The notes beneath the pieces were generated by a model that did not search any database, was not told where the DNA came from, and worked only from the letters and a program-made list of their open reading frames with translations. Both the position numbers and the translations under genes were made by a program. From Lentisphaeraceae bacterium (lineage in GTDB: Bacteria; Verrucomicrobiota; Lentisphaeria; Lentisphaerales; Lentisphaeraceae), in contig JAJPOQ010000019.1 of the NCBI GenBank assembly GCA_021232515.1, forward strand, positions 1-38,853: 38,853 bases of DNA, written 5' to 3'. Shown here one piece after another: positions 33,988 to 38,853 of this stretch (position 1 is the stretch's first letter; every line of letters starts with the position of its first letter).

Positions 33988-34763
33988 CGATTTTTACCTT
34001 CTTTTTCTCTGCGAACTAGACGAACTACTTTTTTAAGAACTTTCCTTAGAAGTTTTTTATGGCTTTTATCGAGCTTTGAAATACCCGCGTATTGATAATA
34101 GAAACTTAGTCGTGTTGAGTTGCTCACTAACTTCAGAGACGAGTAACACATTTGTGATAGATCTTTTACAATCCAACGCTCTCTAAAAACCGAACGCTTC
34201 TGGACTCTTTGCAAGTCTATTAAATTCAGATGTGTCTTACTGTTTTCATCAAGATCTACAAAAAAGTGACAAAGGTAAAAGTCGCGGTGGTTAAAACCCT
34301 GCCCATGAAAGTCTTTAGATAACTCTGCTAGCTTAGTCGTCAGATCTTTTTCGATCTGAGGCCATTTTTCATCAGCTTTATGCTGTTCAATAAAATGATC
34401 GCCCTGTAAACCAGACACTTCATTCATCCCTACAAAACCAACTGAACGTTGATTTATATAACCCCAACCAACTGCAACCATATCCGGCACCGGTATATTG
34501 CATTTTCTAAGAAGAACTAAATTATCAGCTTCTGATTTTGCTTCAAAGTGCGGTTTTGTCGATTTTTTCTTTTGGTCTTCCCAGTGGCGCTTTAGATAAA
34601 TTCGTATGGTTTTATCTTGGAATTTTAGATCTAAACCAACTGTTAGCCTGTTTGGAACATCTCTAAAAGAGTTCTCCCGAGGAAGAGACATAAAGTCTTC
34701 GAGAACTTGAAGGTTGTTTTCTTTTAAAACTTTTTGGAATTCTTCACCTAGCGTCAACTGCAT
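33984..34763 (-). CDS. LPS core kinase, WaaP/RfaP family
   Basis: 259 residues from the ATG at 34763, chosen because a full GGAGG stands 8 nt upstream. The longer GTG-started frame to 34817 has no ribosome site. It is a protein-kinase-like fold: lysine K58 in IYLKRHWE, a C-helix glutamate near E78, HRDFYLCHF with catalytic D161, and LIDLQR with metal-binding D183. WaaP phosphorylates a heptose of the inner LPS core, which stabilises the outer membrane. It overlaps the GT4 gene by 4 bases. A terminator-like hairpin lies about 120 nt upstream of this ATG. Confidence 0.88.
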   Translation of the reverse strand: MQLTLGEEFQKVLKENNLQVLEDFMSLPRENSFRDVPNRLTVGLDLKFQDKTIRIYLKRHWEDQKKKSTKPHFEAKSEADNLVLLRKCNIPVPDMVAVGWGYINQRSVGFVGMNEVSGLQGDHFIEQHKADEKWPQIEKDLTTKLAELSKDFHGQGFNHRDFYLCHFFVDLDENSKTHLNLIDLQRVQKRSVFRERWIVKDLSQMCYSSLKLVSNSTRLSFYYQYAGISKLDKSHKKLLRKVLKKVVRLVRREKEGKNR

Positions 34764-34871
34764 GCAGTTAACCTCCAAGTTACTTTCATCTTCGATAAAA
34801 AATTCCCGCAAAGTCACACCTAAAAATTCGTCATTAATAAATTCGTTATAAGCTTAACTTCTTTTTCCAAA

Positions 34872-34902
34872 AAAGAAAACCATCCACTAATTGATAGTGG
34901 AT
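34872..34902 (-). terminator. Terminator-like hairpin upstream of waaP (possible attenuator)
   Basis: A perfect 8-bp stem ATCCACTA / TAGTGGAT around 5 nt (34882-34902) is followed on the minus strand by GGTTTTCTTTTTT. This is good rho-independent terminator form, but no convincing gene ends here. Either a short minus-strand transcript stops here or it attenuates waaP expression. A TAGTG 5' to it on the minus strand (34968-34972) could compete for the CACTA arm, a weak sign of alternative folding. Confidence 0.5.
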
Positions 34903-35060
34903 CATTATTCTCTTATCCGCTTTTAGATACTTAACAATGAATATCATATCAATAGGTCTACATAAAACACTAATAGAAAAGACCTTAATCCTCAAAGCTC
35001 CACGATGGAAAAGCTTATGCTCATCTAAAGGTGAAGCCAATAAAAAAATGGAGGCATAAA
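34903..35060. other. Divergent region between waaP and hpf, no secure gene
   Basis: About 160 bases, AT-rich, containing the promoter of hpf and any promoter of waaP. A 64-codon minus-strand frame at 34846-35040 has no ribosome site worth noting and covers the terminator-like hairpin, so it is not annotated as a gene. Confidence 0.5.
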
Positions 35061-35330
35061 ATGAGAGTCACAATGAATGCCAAACCAATGAAAGTAACTG
35101 AAGCCATGAAAGCCGCGGTTATGGACAACATCCACCACTTGGACCATTACAAAAGATTGCAACGAGCTGAGGTTCTCATGAGAACTGAAAATCACACTCA
35201 CATTGCAGAAATAATCTTACACGGAGGCAACCTTCACCTATATGCAAAAGCTAAAGCAAAAGACATGTACAAAGCTCTAAAAGACGCTGTTAAAAAAGTA
35301 GACCATCAATTAAGACGTAAAGCTCGATAA
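35061..35330 (+). CDS. hpf: Ribosome hibernation-promoting factor, short type (HPF/RaiA family)
   Basis: 89 residues from the ATG at 35061, chosen because GGAGG lies 5 nt upstream; a start 30 nt earlier is not preferred. The sequence fits the S30AE fold: KVTEAMKAAVMDNIHHLDHY, RAEVLMRTENHTHIAEIILHGG, and a C-terminal helix AKDMYKALKDAVKKVDHQLRRKAR with the family's basic surface. It binds the decoding centre of idle ribosomes in stationary phase. The absence of a C-terminal dimerisation domain marks the short form. It ends in a strong terminator. Confidence 0.93.
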   Translation: MRVTMNAKPMKVTEAMKAAVMDNIHHLDHYKRLQRAEVLMRTENHTHIAEIILHGGNLHLYAKAKAKDMYKALKDAVKKVDHQLRRKAR

Positions 35331-35342
35331 CTTTGATTCATA

Positions 35343-35372
35343 GGTGCGGATTAAAATCCGCACTTATTTTTT
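35343..35372 (+). terminator. Rho-independent terminator of hpf
   Basis: A perfect 8-bp stem GTGCGGAT / ATCCGCAC around TAAA, then TTATTTTTT, 13 nt after the hpf stop. Confidence 0.93.
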
Positions 35373-35448
35373 ACTCGAATTTCCAATAAGCTATTGGCAA
35401 AAAAACAACTTCCACTAGCTTAGGGAAAATCGTTTTAAAAGGATCAAA

Positions 35449-36261
35449 ATGAACTTCTGCGGCACACTAAGAAAGATGAAGACCAACTATTGCCAAGATA
35501 CTGGCAAAGTTAGCTACCAACTCAACCTCGATAATGAAGCCGTCTGCGACTTAAATAACTACATCGGTAAAGAAGTCTCCATCTCCTTTGAAGGCAAAAT
35601 CTTCTGCACGAACTGCAATAAAAAGATCCGTAAAGCTTACAGCGATGGACTCTGCTACCCTTGCATGACAAAACTACCTCAAGCAGACATGTGCATACTA
35701 AAACCAGAAAAGTGCCATCACCACTTAGGAACCTGTCGTGACCCACAATGGGGACTCGACAACTGTTTTCAGCCTCACACTCTTTACTTAGCTAGAAGTA
35801 GTAGCATAAAAGTTGGTATCACTCGTGGCGAAGTTCCATTTGGCCGCTGGATGGATCAAGGAGCCAACGAAGGTATGACTGTTGGTATATTTCCAAGCCG
35901 TATAGAAGTCGGTAAGGCTGAATATACTATTTCCGAAAAGATGAGCGACCGAACTAACTGGCGTAAGATGTTAACAAACGATGTAACCGATGTTCCTTTT
36001 GATGAATTTATCGATATGGCAAAAGGTTTACTCGATGAAGATCAACGTCAGCATTTAGTCGAAAACCCAAAGAGCTACAAGCTAACTTATCCAGTACAAG
36101 AGTTTCCTACAAAAGTTAAATCCTGTAATCTTACCAAGATGCCATACATCTCTAAAACTCTTACTGGTATAAAAGGTCAATACCTCATCTTTGACAATGA
36201 AGTCTTAAACCTTCGTTCACATGCAGGTTTTGAAATAAACTTTTCAACGGATAACGCATGA
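35449..36261 (+). CDS. DUF2797 protein with zinc-ribbon-like and GIY-YIG-like parts
   Basis: 270 residues. An N-terminal region has paired CxxC motifs (C53/C56 and C69/C72), then C82, C89, H91-H92, C96 and C106, so one or two zinc sites are likely. It continues with LYLARSSSIKVGITR (112-126), RWMDQGA (133-139) and EYTISEK (158-164). This succession resembles the GIY-YIG nuclease core (Y-x10-G, then an Arg and a Glu), which suggests a nucleic-acid role. The DUF2797 family has no established function. AAAAGGATC precedes the ATG. It overlaps the methyltransferase gene by 4 bases. Confidence 0.85.
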   Translation: MNFCGTLRKMKTNYCQDTGKVSYQLNLDNEAVCDLNNYIGKEVSISFEGKIFCTNCNKKIRKAYSDGLCYPCMTKLPQADMCILKPEKCHHHLGTCRDPQWGLDNCFQPHTLYLARSSSIKVGITRGEVPFGRWMDQGANEGMTVGIFPSRIEVGKAEYTISEKMSDRTNWRKMLTNDVTDVPFDEFIDMAKGLLDEDQRQHLVENPKSYKLTYPVQEFPTKVKSCNLTKMPYISKTLTGIKGQYLIFDNEVLNLRSHAGFEINFSTDNA

Positions 36262-36872
36262 GTATCAAAGGCACCGAGAACCCAGATACCTGGGAAGCCA
36301 TCTATCAAACAAATGACGCGGGATGGGATATAAAAAAGCCAGCGCCACCATTTGAAGAACTACTTGAAAGACAACCTGACTGGTTAACTTCAGGTGAGTT
36401 AATAAATCTCGGTTGTGGTCGCGGTCACGATGCTGCCTTTTTCGCAAGAAATGAGTTCAATGTTACAGCTGTAGATTTTGCTCCTACCGCTATCGCCGGT
36501 GTGCAAGAATACTCTGAAAGCTTAACCAACCTAAATCCCCTTTTAGGCGATATACTTCAACTTCCCTCTCACTTAAATGACTCTTTTGACTACGTACTTG
36601 AGCATACTTGCTTTTGTGCAATACCAACGACAAAACGTCAAGACTATGTAACTGCAGCCTTCAATCTTTTAAAGCCTGAGGGAATTCTCTTTGGGTTATT
36701 TTATAGATTTGACCCAGCGGATGACAAAGGTCCTCCATTTGCTATTTCAGAAGAAGAGTTAAGACAACTTTTTGAACCTAAGTTTGATATATTTTTATGG
36801 GAAACACCAAAAAATTCCCACGGTCGACGTAAAAACAGAGAACGACTAATCGCAATGAGAGCCAAAAAATGA
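36258..36872 (+). CDS. SAM-dependent methyltransferase, TPMT-like
   Basis: 204 residues. The AdoMet site is NLGCGRGHDAAFFA (residues about 51-64), followed by VTAVDFAPTAI (the acidic loop), GDILQLP and YVLEHTCFCAIP. The size and the N-terminal W-x-x-x-Y-Q segment fit the thiopurine methyltransferase / TehB-like family. Such enzymes methylate sulfur, selenium or tellurium compounds or small aromatic thiols; the substrate here is unknown. It shares four bases with DUF2797 and with the lipoprotein gene, so the three are translationally coupled. Confidence 0.87.
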   Translation: MSIKGTENPDTWEAIYQTNDAGWDIKKPAPPFEELLERQPDWLTSGELINLGCGRGHDAAFFARNEFNVTAVDFAPTAIAGVQEYSESLTNLNPLLGDILQLPSHLNDSFDYVLEHTCFCAIPTTKRQDYVTAAFNLLKPEGILFGLFYRFDPADDKGPPFAISEEELRQLFEPKFDIFLWETPKNSHGRRKNRERLIAMRAKK

Positions 36873-37537
36873 AAATTTGTTTCCTATTCTTCTGCCTATT
36901 TGTAACAGGTTGTACGACAGTTACTTTTCAAACACATAACCCAACGCCAAACTCTACAGTCATAACAGGCACCCAAGAGTCTCTTTTTAAGGACTGTGAA
37001 AAACTAAGTTTAGAAGTTTCAAAAAACCAATCGGGACGAATAGAGAACTTTAGGTGGCAAGGTAAAGAGTTACTTTCTCTTGCTCAAGTCGAACAGTTCC
37101 CTAACACAGAAAACGACTTCAAGAAAAACCGCGTGCTCATCATAGATGATAATGAAGGCCTCCTCATTGCAGATGTTAGAGCTAGAGGTTCTTACCAATT
37201 TAGAAGATCCTACAGCTTATACTTTGATGAAAATACCGATGAGTATGTCGTCGAGGTTATCTATAACGTCAAAAACCAATCCTCTGAAACGCCTCTAAAC
37301 TTCAACTGGAGTAATAGTCTAAAGTTTATCGAAAGCTTGGACAAAAATGATGCGGAGTCATTTCACTTCAAAGGGCTTAAGCTGCAACTACGTGTTTATA
37401 TCGAGGGTATATCAAGAAAAAGTTCATTTGATCCTAAAACTAAAACTCTTTCAACCTCTACTTCTAGTGAGTCGACTATAGGCACGAAAGAACGTAAAAG
37501 TTGGAAGGTTCAATTTAGATTTAAAGATCTTAGTTAG
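36869..37537 (+). CDS. Predicted lipoprotein, unknown function
   Basis: 222 residues. A signal peptide ends in VTGC (lipobox, cysteine at about 15). The mature part is beta-rich with no recognised domain, for example ESTIGTKERKSWKVQFRFKDL at the C-terminus, and it may be an outer-membrane lipoprotein. The start overlaps the methyltransferase stop by four bases. The stop overlaps the convergent kinase stop by eight bases (37530-37537). Co-transcription with DUF2797 and the methyltransferase is likely, but no shared function is evident. Confidence 0.82.
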   Translation: MKICFLFFCLFVTGCTTVTFQTHNPTPNSTVITGTQESLFKDCEKLSLEVSKNQSGRIENFRWQGKELLSLAQVEQFPNTENDFKKNRVLIIDDNEGLLIADVRARGSYQFRRSYSLYFDENTDEYVVEVIYNVKNQSSETPLNFNWSNSLKFIESLDKNDAESFHFKGLKLQLRVYIEGISRKSSFDPKTKTLSTSTSSESTIGTKERKSWKVQFRFKDLS

Positions 37538-38853
37538 TCTGGCCGATTTTTGCAGAACAACGACGAATACCTTCACTCGCAGCCACAAAATCAGGATTTC
37601 TTCTTAGTGCAGACCGGTATGAATCTACGGCATTTTTGAAACGTCGACCTTTTTCATATATTTCACCCTGAAGACACAATGCTTCAGGAAGAGTTCCATC
37701 TAATGAAAGAATCACTGCGATGACACTTGAAGCCGATTTCAGGTCATTCTTATCTGAAAAGCTTTCTGCAATTTGAAGTAGATCTGGAATTTCTTCTCGG
37801 AGAGCACCAAGACTCTTATCTGAAGCCTTATTACTATGCATGAGACTCTCCATATTATTCTCATAATATGTTTTTATAGTTTTAAGATTTTTCTCACTGC
37901 TCAAATCCTTAACGTAACCAACAAGAGTTAATGTCAGAATAAGTAAAATGATCATTACGAAAAATGAGTTTCGAGACACCATCAAACTAAACAATTTAAG
38001 TTTACTTGCATGCTCTGCTTCAGTTGCAAAACCGTTCATGAACTTTCGTATGTCTTCTTGTAGAGTTTTTACTTCTTTATAACGAGCATCTGGATTAACT
38101 TCTAAGCATTTCATAGTAACTGCTGACAAACTATCTGGGATTTGATGATTTGCGGTATGAGGCATGCAGTGATCTAAAGAACGCTTGAGTTTATTGGGCG
38201 CTACGACATTTCCTTCAAGAACAGTCTTAAAAAGCTCTGCGACATCTTCGTTTTGTACTGGGCAATGTAGAGCAAGTATATAATAGAGAATACCACCTAG
38301 TGCATATATATCTGTCCGACCATCGACATCTTCATTTTGACCCTTTATCTGCTCAGGTGCCATAAATGCCGGTGTACCGAAAACTTCGCCTGTACGAGTC
38401 GTCATAAATGAATTCTTACCCTTACATTTTTTAGACAAGGCCTCCAAATTCACTTGGATATTTATTTCACTGTCATCTAAGCCAAAGTTAACTTTATTTA
38501 AAACTTTAGAAATACCCCAATCCATCAATAGAACTTCACCATAATCACCAACCATAATATTCTCAGGCTTCAAGTCTCGGTGAATCACGCCTTTAGAATG
38601 GGCAAAAGCAACTCCGTCACAAACTCTTAAAAAGATATTCAACAATCGGATCAATGGATACTTATCAATATATTCGGGATCGTTCTGTGCTAAGCTATCT
38701 AAAATCTTACCTAGATTGTCGCCCTGAACATACTTCATCGTATAGTAGACATCGTTATTGTTATCACTATTTATTTCATGGACAGGAACGATGTTTGGGT
38801 GTTCGAGATTTGCGGTAACACGTGCTTCGTGGATAAGTCTTTTAAGGGCTTCA
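37530..38853 (-). CDS. Ser/Thr protein kinase with TM helix and TPR-like C-terminus (partial, off right edge)
   Basis: Open at the right edge; the visible frame continues past the internal ATG at 38738 into N-lobe residues (LKRLIHEARVTANLEHPNIVPVHE), so the true start is outside the window. Catalytic features are VIHRDLKPENIMV (HRD), MDWGISK (DWG for DFG) and TPAFMAPEQ (APE). The activation segment from DWG to APE is about 57 residues, longer than usual. A transmembrane helix (FFVMIILLILTLTLVGYV) follows the kinase domain. The C-terminal region (LQGEIYEKGRRFKNAVDSY) is TPR-like and would face the periplasm. It suits a PVC-type Hanks kinase that senses envelope signals. Confidence 0.92.
   Translation of the reverse strand, partial: EALKRLIHEARVTANLEHPNIVPVHEINSDNNNDVYYTMKYVQGDNLGKILDSLAQNDPEYIDKYPLIRLLNIFLRVCDGVAFAHSKGVIHRDLKPENIMVGDYGEVLLMDWGISKVLNKVNFGLDDSEINIQVNLEALSKKCKGKNSFMTTRTGEVFGTPAFMAPEQIKGQNEDVDGRTDIYALGGILYYILALHCPVQNEDVAELFKTVLEGNVVAPNKLKRSLDHCMPHTANHQIPDSLSAVTMKCLEVNPDARYKEVKTLQEDIRKFMNGFATEAEHASKLKLFSLMVSRNSFFVMIILLILTLTLVGYVKDLSSEKNLKTIKTYYENNMESLMHSNKASDKSLGALREEIPDLLQIAESFSDKNDLKSASSVIAVILSLDGTLPEALCLQGEIYEKGRRFKNAVDSYRSALRRNPDFVAASEGIRRCSAKIGQTN

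Noticed and set aside
34846..35040. 64-codon minus-strand frame between waaP and hpf
   Set aside because: No Shine-Dalgarno, no family resemblance, and it contains a terminator-like hairpin that would stop its own transcript.
1..38853. CRISPR array, prophage, toxin-antitoxin or restriction system
   Set aside because: No regularly spaced repeats, no phage structural genes, and no paired small toxin/antitoxin genes or methylase-nuclease pair were seen; the TPMT-like methyltransferase lacks DNA methylase motifs.

Overview
The window looks like a piece of chromosome from a Gram-negative, moderately AT-rich bacterium. My best inference is the PVC superphylum, most likely a marine Lentisphaerae (Lentisphaera-like). 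The basis is the combination of a Tat-exported Gfo/Idh/MocA oxidoreductase, a secreted parallel-beta-helix 'pectate lyase superfamily' enzyme, a DUF1573 protein, an LRR lipoprotein, very large unassigned secreted proteins, a membrane Ser/Thr kinase with a DWG in place of DFG, and LPS-core genes (WaaP kinase plus a GT4 glycosyltransferase). This is judged from gene content only; no database was consulted.

Layout. 1-68 (-): start of a transposase that looks ISL3-like, running off the left edge. 213-590 (-): secreted DUF1573 protein. 950-1024 (-): tRNA-Cys with its own promoter. 1196-4593 (+): dapC-dapE-dapD operon (succinylase branch of lysine/diaminopimelate synthesis) closed by a strong terminator. 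4703-9586 (+): beta-hydroxyacid dehydrogenase, a 1208-residue secreted protein built of five tandem modules, and a small lipoprotein. 9641-10930 (-): Tat-exported Gfo/Idh/MocA protein. 11228-13945 (+): small genes, namely an exported SRPBCC/AHSA1 protein, YbjQ family, small secreted protein, 30-aa microprotein, DUF1287, truncated haemoglobin and a two-helix membrane protein. 13949-17462 (-): coiled-coil protein and aconitase B. 17743-26860 (+): LRR lipoprotein (TTG start), aguB-aguA (agmatine to putrescine), TPR protein, mutL, DEAD-box helicase and a secreted helical protein. 26899-34763 (-): beta-helix enzyme, dihaem cytochrome c peroxidase, UDP-glucuronate decarboxylase, acyl-CoA ligase, GT4 and WaaP kinase. 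35061-37537 (+): hpf, then a tightly overlapping trio DUF2797 - methyltransferase - lipoprotein. 37530-38853 (-): Ser/Thr kinase, cut by the right edge.

Most of the window is metabolism and housekeeping, and I see no CRISPR array, prophage or recognisable defence island. The points most worth a second look are the five-module 1208-aa secreted protein, the MutL whose endonuclease motif is degraded, the exported SRPBCC gene cluster, the terminator-like hairpin in front of waaP, and the kinase with an unusually long activation segment.
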